Below, one piece after another: positions 8,449 to 17,219 of a stretch of DNA of 42,012 bases (the first letter of the stretch is position 1; each line of letters begins with the position of its first letter). The position numbers and the translations under genes were made by a program. The notes under the pieces were generated by a model that saw nothing but the letters and a program-made list of their open reading frames with translations, searched no databases and was not told the DNA's origin. This stretch comes from Bradyrhizobium sp. NAS96.2 (lineage in GTDB: Bacteria; Pseudomonadota; Alphaproteobacteria; Rhizobiales; Xanthobacteraceae), in contig NZ_LGHK01000191.1 in the NCBI RefSeq assembly GCF_001908235.1, positions 1 through 42,012 on the forward strand. The letters run 5' to 3'.

Positions 8449-8890
8449 GGTCTGTCCTCGCTCTGCCTAAGCTATTGACCGGTTGCGGCGCGAGGTGCGG
8501 AACGTCTTCCATCGCCTGCGGCCGCGCTGATGTTTGTTTTGCCAAGATGTTTGTGAAGATGTTGGTGAGCCAAATTGTCGTGCGCCAAGGGATTGCGCTT
8601 TGTTCCAAGCACTCCTCTTGCTTCTCGAGCGCCTTGCCCGGCGCAGCATGGTGAAGGGCTGCGATGTTAGCAGAGCAAGGCGGCGAGTGACTTCACAGGC
8701 AGGTGTTCTAGAGAGAGCAGTTTTGCATTTGCGGTTTGTCAAAAGCAGGGCCGTGTGCGACGCAGACATGACATCCGGAGGTGGCCGTCATGCAATCGGC
8801 GCGGCCGCATCGCTGTGGTATTTTGGCGCAAACGCTCGAAATCCCGATCCCGCTGGCCGTTGCGGCAGGTTGTGTTGGAGAAAATTTGAA
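8449..8890. other. Intergenic region, no gene seen
   Basis: Divergent spacer between the iorA-like gene and a small membrane protein. It should hold promoters for both. On the minus strand, short CATCTT-containing words recur near 8540-8575. I see no convincing reading frame or RNA. Confidence 0.4.
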
Positions 8891-9079
8891 ATGACGCAGA
8901 GCCCGCGTCCGGCATGGGTGACCCCCACACTTCTTGTGGGGGCGCTTCTTGTCATCGGTGGTGCAGTTCAGGCGGTGCTCAGTATCGCAGCCGCCGGCTT
9001 CAGGTACGTTCCCTCTGGCGCGATGCTTGCTGTGCTTGTTGGCATCGGACTGATCGTGGTCGCGCAGGCCCGGAAATAG
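8891..9079 (+). CDS. Small two-helix membrane protein
   Basis: A 62-residue hydrophobic protein beginning MTQSPRPAW, with two predicted helices (about residues 12-34 and 41-58) joined by a short turn at FRYVPSG and ending in a basic AQARK. The ATG is preceded by GGAG at 10 bases, and the longer frame to 8534 looks non-coding. Downstream are an 8-bp perfect hairpin with an AGCC loop (9106-9125) and an 11-bp hairpin (9193-9227). The family is not recognised. Size and composition suggest an inner-membrane protein of unknown function. Confidence 0.6.
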   Translation: MTQSPRPAWVTPTLLVGALLVIGGAVQAVLSIAAAGFRYVPSGAMLAVLVGIGLIVVAQARK

Positions 9080-9105
9080 ATACTCAGCGGGGTAGGTGCC
9101 GGCGA

Positions 9106-9125
9106 GGCGCGCAAGCCTGCGCGCC
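9106..9125 (+). terminator. Hairpin after the small membrane gene
   Basis: Perfect stem GGCGCGCA/TGCGCGCC with AGCC loop, starting 27 bases past the stop codon. Only a short T-run (GTTT) follows, so termination would be weak. Confidence 0.4.
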
Positions 9126-9192
9126 CGGCCCGTTTGGGACCCCATCCGTGCCGAAACCGCCGGCCCGGTCTGTAAAGCATGGATGACAAAAT

Positions 9193-9227
9193 CCCCGCCG
9201 CAATGCACAAGGCACCTTGCGGCGGGG
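9193..9227. other. Perfect 11-bp inverted repeat upstream of tRNA-Glu
   Basis: CCCCGCCGCAA pairs with TTGCGGCGGGG around a 13-base loop. Neither strand has a strong T-tract (ATTTTG on the minus strand). It could be a weak bidirectional terminator separating the upstream gene from the tRNA. Confidence 0.45.
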
Positions 9228-9258
9228 GGATTTCAAGGCTATTGCCTTCCCTCTCAAC

Positions 9259-9333
9259 GCTCCCTTCGTCTAGCGGTTAGGACGCGGCCCTCTCAAGGCT
9301 GAAACAGGGGTTCGATTCCCCTAGGGAGCGCCA
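9259..9333 (+). tRNA. tRNA-Glu (anticodon CTC)
   Basis: Complete cloverleaf: acceptor GCTCCCT/AGGGAGC, D stem GTCT/GGAC, anticodon stem CGGCC/GGCTG around loop CTCTCAA with anticodon CTC, T arm AGGGG-TTCGATT-CCCCT, discriminator G and an encoded CCA. It reads GAG codons. It stands at the left border of the adhesin module, a typical integration spot, but no duplicated tRNA 3' end was seen in the window. Confidence 0.96.
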
Positions 9334-9521
9334 TTCCTGAACAGATCTACGAACCCGAGGCTTACGTTGACGGCTTGGGTTAGCGGCTCGGGTTGGCCCT
9401 CGGGGCTGAATGTGGATCGGATGTTGTCGTATGAGACGACGATCCGGATCTTGTCCTTGAAAACGATGATCACATCCACCGCGCTCGCCAGGTATGCCGT
9501 TCGAGCGGCGATGTCGCCGGC

Positions 9522-12500
9522 TCACGCATCAGCGGCGAGGTGAGGCAGCCGGCTCAATTCTGCATCGGCCTGCTCCAGCCAATACCGCATGTCCATATCC
9601 ATATACATCGTCGCCGCGGCCGCGAGTTGCTCGCCGGCTTGATCCGGTCGGCCGGCGTGCAGATAGAGTTTTCCGAGGCCGTGATGGCAACGCGCGACGA
9701 GCGGACGCAGGTCGAGCTCCTTGGCCAGCGCGAGCGCCTCGCGGTAGTAGCCTTCGGCCTGCTCCGGAGAGCCCTCGCGGCCGGAAGCTTCGCCAAGAAG
9801 ACGGAGGGCGGCCGCCTCGCCGCTGCGTTGACCGTTTTCGCGGGCCAGCGCCAGCGCCTGCCCGGCAAATTTGAGAGCGTCCGCATGGCGGCCCGCAAGC
9901 ATGCATACTTCGCCCATTGGCGTCAGGAACAGTGCCTGGGCAAATCGATGTCCCATACTCTCGAAAACGTTCAACGCCTGTTCCATCAGCGGCAGGCCTT
10001 CGGCAGCTCGGCCCAGCCGCGCATACGCATAGCCCAGGCTGCCCGAATTACCTGCGGCAAGGAACGGCAGGTTCCACTCGCGAGCCACCGTCAGGCCGCG
10101 CTCCAGCAGGGCGACCGCGCGACTCAGTTCTCCCCGGGTTGCCAGCAGGTCAGCAAGACACCAGCAGACGGTGGCCAGGCTATAGGGGTGATCGACCGCT
10201 TCAGCGAGGCGGATGCCCTCCTCGCCGTGAACGATGCCTCGTTCGAATTTGCCCTGGTCGGTACAGATGCGCGTGAGAAAACTGCGGGCGCTGACCGCCG
10301 GAAATCCAGCAAGGGAAAATTGCTGGAAGCTCAGTTCGCCTTCGAGTAGCTCCAGGACCTTGAGAAAAAGAGATTCTGCCTCGGCGTAGTGCAGCGTCAA
10401 GAAGCAAGCGGTCCCGAGAAAAAGCGATGCAGCGACCCGGAGCGAAAGTTCGCCGAGAGAATCAGCAAGAAGATGCGCGTGCCGTCCGAATTTGACGGCG
10501 TCCAGTGGATTGCCGGTGAAGCCGAGAGTCTGGCACATGTGAATAGAGGCCAGACAAAGCCGCGGCGCATCGCCCAGGCGTTTGGCCAACGCTTCGGCTT
10601 CGCGAAGATAGCCGAGGATGCGCCCGAACTGGCCGAGTGGGAGCAGCGATGTTTTCAGATCGAACCGAAGATCGATCGCCTGTTCCATCGTCGCCGTGGT
10701 TTCCGGCAGCGTCTCGAGGCTGCGCAACGCCCGCTCGAAGAAACTGGCGGCCTCGCGGTTGGCCCAGCGTGCGTGTGCAAGTCGCGCGGCCTTGATCCAA
10801 TGGTCGGTCGCTTCGCGCGCCAGTCCGGCTTCCGCGAAATGATGGGCGACGATCTCGGGTTGGCTTTCAGTCTGCGCCGAGCAGTGTTTGATCAGCGCGC
10901 TCGCAATATCTGCGTGCAACTGCCGTCGTTGGCTTCTGAGCATCGTGACATAGGCGGCATCCTGCACCAACGCGTGCTTGAATGAGTAGCTCGCCAGCGG
11001 CGGCGTGCCGCGGCGGGTGACGAGGCCGGAGGCCGTCAGCCGGCCAAGCGCGGCGTCGATATCCAAGGGGGCCAGCGGCGATATCGCGGCGATCATCTCG
11101 TAGGAGAATTCCCGGCCGATGGCAGCACCGATCGAAGCCACGTCCTTCGCCGCGCCGCCGAGCAGATCGAGGCGAGCCGCCAACGAGGCCTGCAACGTCG
11201 TCGGTATGGCGAGCGACGGCAGCGCTCCGTCGAGGACACTGCGGTCGGCTGCCTCGCGCAACGGCCCATCCTCGAGCAGCGTACGGGTCAGCTCCTCGAT
11301 GAACAGCGGTACGCCGTCAGTACGCGACAGGATCTGCTCCACGATCGTCTCGGGGAGAACCTTGTCGCGGGCGATGTCGCCAATGATGCCGGCGCTTTCG
11401 CTGCGGCCCAGGCGACTGAGGGGCAGCATCGTGACATGTGGCTGGCCGACCCAGGACGGCTGGAATTCCGGCCGGACCGTGACGAGCAACAGCAACGGCA
11501 GATTTGCCGCGCGGGCCACCACTGCGTCGAGCAGATCGAGGGATGTCGGATCGATCCAGTGCGCATCCTCGACTACGATCAGCATGGGCTTCTGTGCCGC
11601 CAGGCCTGAAAGCTGATTGAGAAGTGCGTTGAGAGTCATCTCCCGTCTCTGTTGCGGGCTGATCGCCAATGCCGGATAGCGTCCGTCCATAGGCACACCC
11701 ACGAGCTCGGCGATGAGCGCGACATCGAGCGGCAGATTTGTCGTCGTCGGCTCGAGCAGGGCTTCCAGCCTGTCGATCCGCGCGCTGGCGCCACTGCCAG
11801 GTTCGAAGTCCGCAGCCAGTTCCAGTTGGGTGATGACCGGGTAGAGCGCGCTGTGCGTATGGTGCGGAGAGCAAGAATAGCGCAAGTGGCGATGCCGTCC
11901 GTCCTCCAGCCTTTCCAGCACGCTCTCGACGATGCGCGACTTGCCGATGCCGGGTTCGCCCGAAATTACCATCACGCGGCCCGCGCCGGACCTTGCCTGA
12001 TCCCAGCGGCGCAGAAGCAGCTCGATTTCTTCCTGGCGGCCGGCGAGGGCGGTCAATGATCCGGCGCGTCGGGCATCGAAGCGGCTGACGCCGACAGCCT
12101 CGCCGAGCACATGCCACGCGGTCACCGCTTGTGACAGCCCCTTGACCTCTATGTCCGGCAGCGCGCGATACTCGAACAATTGCCCGAGTAGCCGCCGTGT
12201 GTCGGCTGCGATCGCGACCTCGCCCGGCGCAGCCGCGGTCCGCAACCGAATCGCGAGGTCTGGCGTCTCGCCGATCGCAAGTTGTTGCCGTATGTCGCCG
12301 GATGCGGGCTTTTCGCCGATCACAACCAGTCCTGTAGCGATCCCCACGCTTGCGCGAAGCGGGCTGCCGGCCGGCGCACTCAGGATCCGGACGGCGTCGA
12401 CGACGGCAAGGCCTGCGCGCACGGCGTGCTCGGCGTCGTGCTCGTTGGCTGCGGGGTAACCGAAATAGATCAGGAGGCCGTTGCCCTGGTACTGGGCGAC

Positions 12501-13502
12501 GAAGCCATGGAATTGCGCGGCAATATTGGCCGCCAGCTGATGGAAGGCAATGATCTGATCGTGGACGTCCTCCGGGTCGCGGTCTGCCGAAAGGGGCGTC
12601 GCGCCAATCAGGTCGCACGCCATGATCGTCAATTGACGCTGCTGGCGGCTGCCGCGATGAAGCAATTGCAGGGACGCATCGCTGTCCCGCGCTGCGACAG
12701 CTACGGCTGCAGGACCCGGCTCATCAACGCCGCCCGAGGGCTCACTCGCATGCGCTGAGTCGGATGGGCTGGCGCTGCGGAGCCCGGCGACGAGCGACTG
12801 GGTGACCGCGTCGGGCGCGGTATTCAGTTCGCGCTTGAGCAGCACGACCAGGTTTTGATAGCGCTTGAGCGCTTCAGCCTTGCGTCCGGTGGCCGTGAGC
12901 GCCTGGATGACCAGCCGATGCGCGTCTTCGCGCAAGCCATTCACCGCGATGGCCCGGTCGGCATTCTTGAGCGCGGATTCCGGGTTTCCCGATTGCAACG
13001 CGTGCTGGCCGTGCCGGACCATGGAATCGACCGCCAGGTCTTCCAGTCGCTCTCGTTTTTTATCGAGCCATTCCGACCAGGCATCTTCTTCGATATTCAA
13101 ATTCGTCAGCAGCGGGTTGCGATACAGATCGGCGGCCGCAGCCAACGACGCGCGGCTGCCTTCGAGGATCAACGCCTCGAAACGGGCTGCGTCGCAATCG
13201 AACACGCCGGGTGCGAGCCAGACGTCATGGTCGTCGCTGAAAATGGCCTCCTGGCCGAGAATTCGGCGTAACCTGACCAGGCTCTGGCGCAGATTCTGCC
13301 GGGCCTGGGTTTCGAAATGCGACCCCCAGAGCAGGTTCGCGAGCTTTTCGCGGGATTGGGGGCGAGGCGCCGTGCAGGCCAGATAAGCCAGCAGTCCGGC
13401 GAGCTTCCGGCCAGGCAACGGGATCACGCCATTGCTTGTGGTCAGCTCAAAGCGCCCGAACAGCGACAGACCAAATCTCGGAAGTTGCACGCTGTCTCTC
13501 AT
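9522..13502 (-). CDS. Giant regulator: winged helix-BTAD-cyclase-like-AAA ATPase-TPR
   Basis: Predicted signal-integrating transcription regulator of 1326 residues. In order: OmpR-type winged helix with SARP/BTAD helical repeats (about 8-245), a class III nucleotide cyclase homology domain (about 288-455), a STAND/AAA-type ATPase with P-loop GEPGIGKS (about 515) and Walker B LIVVEDAHW (about 640), and TPR-like helical repeats to the C-terminus. In the cyclase domain the first metal Asp is present (ACDLIGATPLS). The second, normally in a GDG motif, is Asn (QGNGLLIYFG), so the domain is probably inactive and regulatory. The start was set at the Met before RDSVQLPRF; a frame to 13547 adds 15 residues. 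It is divergent from the autotransporter about 255 bases away and is the obvious candidate regulator of it (inference). Confidence 0.85.
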   Translation of the reverse strand: MRDSVQLPRFGLSLFGRFELTTSNGVIPLPGRKLAGLLAYLACTAPRPQSREKLANLLWGSHFETQARQNLRQSLVRLRRILGQEAIFSDDHDVWLAPGVFDCDAARFEALILEGSRASLAAAADLYRNPLLTNLNIEEDAWSEWLDKKRERLEDLAVDSMVRHGQHALQSGNPESALKNADRAIAVNGLREDAHRLVIQALTATGRKAEALKRYQNLVVLLKRELNTAPDAVTQSLVAGLRSASPSDSAHASEPSGGVDEPGPAAVAVAARDSDASLQLLHRGSRQQRQLTIMACDLIGATPLSADRDPEDVHDQIIAFHQLAANIAAQFHGFVAQYQGNGLLIYFGYPAANEHDAEHAVRAGLAVVDAVRILSAPAGSPLRASVGIATGLVVIGEKPASGDIRQQLAIGETPDLAIRLRTAAAPGEVAIAADTRRLLGQLFEYRALPDIEVKGLSQAVTAWHVLGEAVGVSRFDARRAGSLTALAGRQEEIELLLRRWDQARSGAGRVMVISGEPGIGKSRIVESVLERLEDGRHRHLRYSCSPHHTHSALYPVITQLELAADFEPGSGASARIDRLEALLEPTTTNLPLDVALIAELVGVPMDGRYPALAISPQQRREMTLNALLNQLSGLAAQKPMLIVVEDAHWIDPTSLDLLDAVVARAANLPLLLLVTVRPEFQPSWVGQPHVTMLPLSRLGRSESAGIIGDIARDKVLPETIVEQILSRTDGVPLFIEELTRTLLEDGPLREAADRSVLDGALPSLAIPTTLQASLAARLDLLGGAAKDVASIGAAIGREFSYEMIAAISPLAPLDIDAALGRLTASGLVTRRGTPPLASYSFKHALVQDAAYVTMLRSQRRQLHADIASALIKHCSAQTESQPEIVAHHFAEAGLAREATDHWIKAARLAHARWANREAASFFERALRSLETLPETTATMEQAIDLRFDLKTSLLPLGQFGRILGYLREAEALAKRLGDAPRLCLASIHMCQTLGFTGNPLDAVKFGRHAHLLADSLGELSLRVAASLFLGTACFLTLHYAEAESLFLKVLELLEGELSFQQFSLAGFPAVSARSFLTRICTDQGKFERGIVHGEEGIRLAEAVDHPYSLATVCWCLADLLATRGELSRAVALLERGLTVAREWNLPFLAAGNSGSLGYAYARLGRAAEGLPLMEQALNVFESMGHRFAQALFLTPMGEVCMLAGRHADALKFAGQALALARENGQRSGEAAALRLLGEASGREGSPEQAEGYYREALALAKELDLRPLVARCHHGLGKLYLHAGRPDQAGEQLAAAATMYMDMDMRYWLEQADAELSRLPHLAADA

Positions 13503-13757
13503 TCCAAACGTGACCCTGGCGCTCGGAGACCGTGTCCCCGGAAGCACATCTTACATGCTTTGGCATATTTTGGATGCCGCGCAAGCAAGAGTCACGCTGT
13601 TGTCACGCTTGACTGACGCAGGCGTTGACGGCGGTCAGCGTAGGTAGACGTCGTCGGGGGGGATTTCCGATTGCTCTCCGACGGATTCGAAAGGGCATGG
13701 CCGGGGATATTTTGCCGGGGATTCCTCCGCGGCGGCCCGGTTCTGGGGGCAAAATAA

Positions 13758-16700
13758 GTGACAAATCATTTGTGGCTCGGCAGCCATTACACGCAGCGCG
13801 CCGCCTCCGGAGCAACCAGCATTGACGGGGCGCGTCTGCGCCCGCTTCTCGCGTCGTGTTCGCTTGCCGCGCTGCTGGTCGGCGGCGGCGCGCCGGCGGC
13901 CCATGCAGCGTGCTATACCGGGCCGTTCCCCTATACCAACACCGGCAGCAGCGACTGCATCGTCGTCAACAATGCGACTGTCAGCGGCAATCTGGTCAAT
14001 GGCGCGAGCGGTACCATCACCGCGAGCGGCGTTTTCTCGCCCGGTATCACCGTCAGCAACAGCTCAATCGGCGGCAGCGTTATCAACGCCGGCAACATCA
14101 CCGCGGCCTCAGGCACCGGAATATTGACTTATAATGCGACTGTCAGCGGCGGCATCAGCAATTCCGGCACGATCTCGGCCGGCGACGGCATTTTGGTCGG
14201 CGGCGACAGCTTCAGCGGCGGCATCAGCAATTCGGGCACGATCTCGGCCGGCGGCTACTACGGCATTGTGGTCGGCGGCGCCGTGACGGTCTCCAGCTTC
14301 AGCGGCGGCATCAACAATTCGGGCACGATCTCGGCCGGCGTCGACGGCATTTTGGTCGGCGGCGGCACCGTGACGGTCTCCAGCTTCAGCGGCGGCATCA
14401 GCAATTCCGGCATGATCTCGGCCGGCGCCTACGGCATTGTGGTCGGCAGCGACGACTACTCCAACGGCGTATCGGTGATCTCCGGCTTCAGCGGCGGCAT
14501 CAGCAATTCCGGCACGATCTCGGCCGGCAACAGCGGCGGCCCCCACGGCATCCGCAACCCCGGCGGCAACGGCATTTGGGTCGGCGGCGGCGCCGGCACG
14601 TCGGTCACGATCTCGACCTTCAGCGGCGGCATCAGCAATTCCGGCACGATCTCGGCCGCCCTCGGCGTCGGCCTCGGCAACGGCATTTTGGTCGGCGGCA
14701 GCAACGGCTTCGTTCAACTTCCGTTTTCGGTGACGATCTCGGCCTTCAGCGACGGCATCGGCAATTCCGGCACGATCTCGGCCGCCAGCAGCGGCATTTG
14801 GATCGGCGGCGACCTCACCAACGGCTCATCGGTGACGATCTCCAGCTTCAGCGGCGGCATCAGCAATTCCGGCACGATCTCGGCCGGCTTCGCCGGCATC
14901 AGGGTCGGCGGCAACGTCTTCATCAATGCGCCGTCAGTGACCATCTCGGCCTTCAACGGCGGCATCAACAATTCCGGCTCGATCTCGGCCGGGTTGGGCG
15001 GCAGCGGCATTTGGGTCGGCGGCATCGCCTTGGACGGCGGGTCGGTGACGATCTCGACCTTCAGCGGCGGCATCAGCAATTCCGGCACGATCTCGGCCGG
15101 GTCGGGCGGCAACGGCATTTGGGTCGGCGGCGACGCCTTCTTTGGCGCGTCGGTGACGATCTCGACCTTCAGCGGCGGCATCAGCAATTCCGGTACGATC
15201 TTGGCCGGCGGCACCGGCATCAAGGTCGACCATGTCATGGCCTTCGCTGACGGGATCACCAATAGCGGCACGATCTCGGCCGCCACCGGCATCTCGGTCA
15301 GCAGCGCAAGCCCGGTCGGCGTTTTCGATTCCGGCGTCATCGTCGGGACGAGCGGCACGGCGGTGGATCTGTCAGGCAATGCCGCCGGCAACAGTTTTAC
15401 GCTGGGGCCGGGCTACAGCATCACCGGCCTCGTCAAGGGCCAGGGCAGCGACACGTTCCAGCTCGGCGGCACCGGCAGCGGCGCTTTCAACCTGTCGAAT
15501 ATCGGCACGCAATATACCGGCTTCACCGCCTTCAACGTGGTGGGCGGCGTGTGGACGGCGACCGGCGTCTTCGGCCAGTCCCAGGCCTGGAACGTCGACG
15601 GCGGCACGCTGGCCGGCACCGGCACGTTCAACGCGGTCAACGTCAATGCCGGCGGCACGCTGGCGCCCGGCACGTCGATGACGATCAATGGCAGCCTCAC
15701 GCTGCAGTCGGCGGCGGTCTACATGGTGACGCTCAACGGCGTGGCGGCGAGTCGCGCCAACGTGTCCGGGACGGCGACGATCGCGAGCGGCGCGCGCTTC
15801 GCCGTCGCCGGCGGCAGCACGCCCGTTGTCAACTCCACCTATACGGTGCTTGCCGCCAGCGGCGGCGTGACCGGGACGTTCACCAACCAGGACGTCGTCT
15901 TCGGCATCTACAGAGGCGTGCTCAGCTATACCGGCGACGACGTCGATCTGACGGTCAGATACAACTCGCTGCTGCCGCTGTTGCCACCCAATCCGCCCGT
16001 CAATGTCGTCAATGTCGCCACCGCGATCGACGCCGCGATCCAGAGCGGCGTTACGCCGCCGGCGGGCTTTGCCAATCTGTTCAATCTTTCTCCGTCGCAA
16101 TTGCAATATGGGCTGACCCAGCTCTCCGGCGAAGCGGCGACCGCAGCGGGCAAGGGTGCCGATCAGCTGATGACGCATTTCCTGGAGCTGATGCTCGATC
16201 CGACGGCTGGCGGCGGCGGCATCAGCGGCGGCGGCGCCGCAAGATTTGCGCCGGAGCAGGACACGACCTTGCCGGCAGATGTGGCGCTCGCTTACGCCAA
16301 GGCGCTGAAGGCGCCGCAATCCAATGCGCCGCAAAGCTTCGATCAGCGCTGGACGGTGTGGGGCGCGGCTTTCGGTGGTGCGAGCCATACCGATGGCAAT
16401 GCGGCGCTCGGCTCCAATAATGTCACGGCGAGCGATTACGGCTTCGCGGCCGGCATGGAGCGGCACTTCACGCCGGACACGGTCTACGGCTTCGGCCTTG
16501 CCGGCGGCGGCACCAATTGGACGCTCGCGCAGGCGCTCGGCTCTGGACGCAGCGACGCCTTCCAGGCCGGCCTCTACACCAAGACGCATTGGGGGCCGCT
16601 CTATCTGTCCGGCGCGCTGGCCTTCGCCAATCACTGGTTCACCACGGATCGCATCGCGCTCGGCGATCAGTTGCGCGCGACGTTCACGGGCCAGAGCTAC

Positions 16701-17189
16701 GCGGCGCGGGGCGAAGCCGGCTATCGCTATGCCGTGCCGGTCACCGGCGCCATCATTGGCGTGACACCTTACGCCGCACTGCAGGCGCAAGGCTTCCGCA
16801 CGCCGAGCTACACCGAAACCGATCTCACCGGCGGTGGCTTCGGATTGTCTTATGCGTCGGCAAATGCGACCGACACGCGCAGTGAGCTCGGCATGCGCTT
16901 CGACAATCTGCAAGTCGTCAACGGCATGCCGCTGGTGCTGCGCGGCCGCTTCGCCTGGGCGCATGATTGGTACACGAATGCGACGGCGTTGAACGCCGCT
17001 TTCCAGGCCTTGCCCGGCTCGAATTTCACGGTGAACGGCGCGGCGCCGCCGAAGGACTCCGCGCTGACGACCGCCGCCGCCGAATTGCACATCACACAGA
17101 GCTGGACCGCGATCGTCAAATTCGACGGCGATTTCGGCGCCGGCGCGCAAACCTATGGCGGGACGGGGACGCTGCGCTATTCGTGGTGA
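13758..17189 (+). CDS. Autotransporter adhesin with tandem-repeat passenger
   Basis: Type V secreted surface protein of 1143 residues. It starts at a GTG (ribosome site GGGGG upstream) and has a long signal region ending in GGGAPAAHA. The passenger contains 12 repeat units built on GGISNSGTISAG followed by GIxVGG and a V-T-I-S strand, which should stack as a parallel beta-helix. A linker with GGTLAPGTSM follows. The C-terminal 12-stranded barrel spans about residues 857-1143 and ends in the outer-membrane signature LRYSW. Ser, Thr and Asn are abundant in the repeats and offer many possible sites for O-linked decoration. The stop is 30 bases before a glycosyltransferase-sulfotransferase fusion gene, so co-transcription is likely. 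The ligand is unknown. Confidence 0.92.
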   Translation: MTNHLWLGSHYTQRAASGATSIDGARLRPLLASCSLAALLVGGGAPAAHAACYTGPFPYTNTGSSDCIVVNNATVSGNLVNGASGTITASGVFSPGITVSNSSIGGSVINAGNITAASGTGILTYNATVSGGISNSGTISAGDGILVGGDSFSGGISNSGTISAGGYYGIVVGGAVTVSSFSGGINNSGTISAGVDGILVGGGTVTVSSFSGGISNSGMISAGAYGIVVGSDDYSNGVSVISGFSGGISNSGTISAGNSGGPHGIRNPGGNGIWVGGGAGTSVTISTFSGGISNSGTISAALGVGLGNGILVGGSNGFVQLPFSVTISAFSDGIGNSGTISAASSGIWIGGDLTNGSSVTISSFSGGISNSGTISAGFAGIRVGGNVFINAPSVTISAFNGGINNSGSISAGLGGSGIWVGGIALDGGSVTISTFSGGISNSGTISAGSGGNGIWVGGDAFFGASVTISTFSGGISNSGTILAGGTGIKVDHVMAFADGITNSGTISAATGISVSSASPVGVFDSGVIVGTSGTAVDLSGNAAGNSFTLGPGYSITGLVKGQGSDTFQLGGTGSGAFNLSNIGTQYTGFTAFNVVGGVWTATGVFGQSQAWNVDGGTLAGTGTFNAVNVNAGGTLAPGTSMTINGSLTLQSAAVYMVTLNGVAASRANVSGTATIASGARFAVAGGSTPVVNSTYTVLAASGGVTGTFTNQDVVFGIYRGVLSYTGDDVDLTVRYNSLLPLLPPNPPVNVVNVATAIDAAIQSGVTPPAGFANLFNLSPSQLQYGLTQLSGEAATAAGKGADQLMTHFLELMLDPTAGGGGISGGGAARFAPEQDTTLPADVALAYAKALKAPQSNAPQSFDQRWTVWGAAFGGASHTDGNAALGSNNVTASDYGFAAGMERHFTPDTVYGFGLAGGGTNWTLAQALGSGRSDAFQAGLYTKTHWGPLYLSGALAFANHWFTTDRIALGDQLRATFTGQSYAARGEAGYRYAVPVTGAIIGVTPYAALQAQGFRTPSYTETDLTGGGFGLSYASANATDTRSELGMRFDNLQVVNGMPLVLRGRFAWAHDWYTNATALNAAFQALPGSNFTVNGAAPPKDSALTTAAAELHITQSWTAIVKFDGDFGAGAQTYGGTGTLRYSW
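14141..15300 (+). repeat. Twelve intragenic repeats of the autotransporter passenger
   Basis: A core of about 40 bases encoding GGISNSGTISAG recurs 12 times at intervals of roughly 75-130 bases, nearly identical at the DNA level. The linking segments vary in length and sequence. Such a layout allows unit loss or gain by recombination. Confidence 0.92.
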
Positions 17190-17219
17190 GGCGGCTTAAG
17201 ACAGCGGTGCATCCAGGCA

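Noticed and set aside
8534..8890. N-terminal extension of the 62-residue membrane protein
   Set aside because: The extension is Arg/Cys-rich without a start signal, while a ribosome site lies before the ATG at 8891.
9334..9521. About 60 open codons on the minus strand after the tRNA (reads ...VDVIIVFKDKIRIVV...)
   Set aside because: The reading looks protein-like but has no ATG, no ribosome site and no family I can name. It could be a relic; not supported enough to list as a gene.
13548..13757. Possible small gene between the regulator and the autotransporter
   Set aside because: Frames of 60-100 codons overlap both neighbours' starts and have no coding character; the region is most likely a divergent promoter.
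14141..15300. Regular short repeats that could suggest a CRISPR array
   Set aside because: The repeats keep one reading frame, encode a beta-helix motif and have variable spacing within a protein gene; no cas genes are present.
15372..17150. 592-codon minus-strand frame opposite the autotransporter barrel
   Set aside because: Antisense shadow; no ribosome site or domain, while the plus strand encodes a clear beta-barrel.
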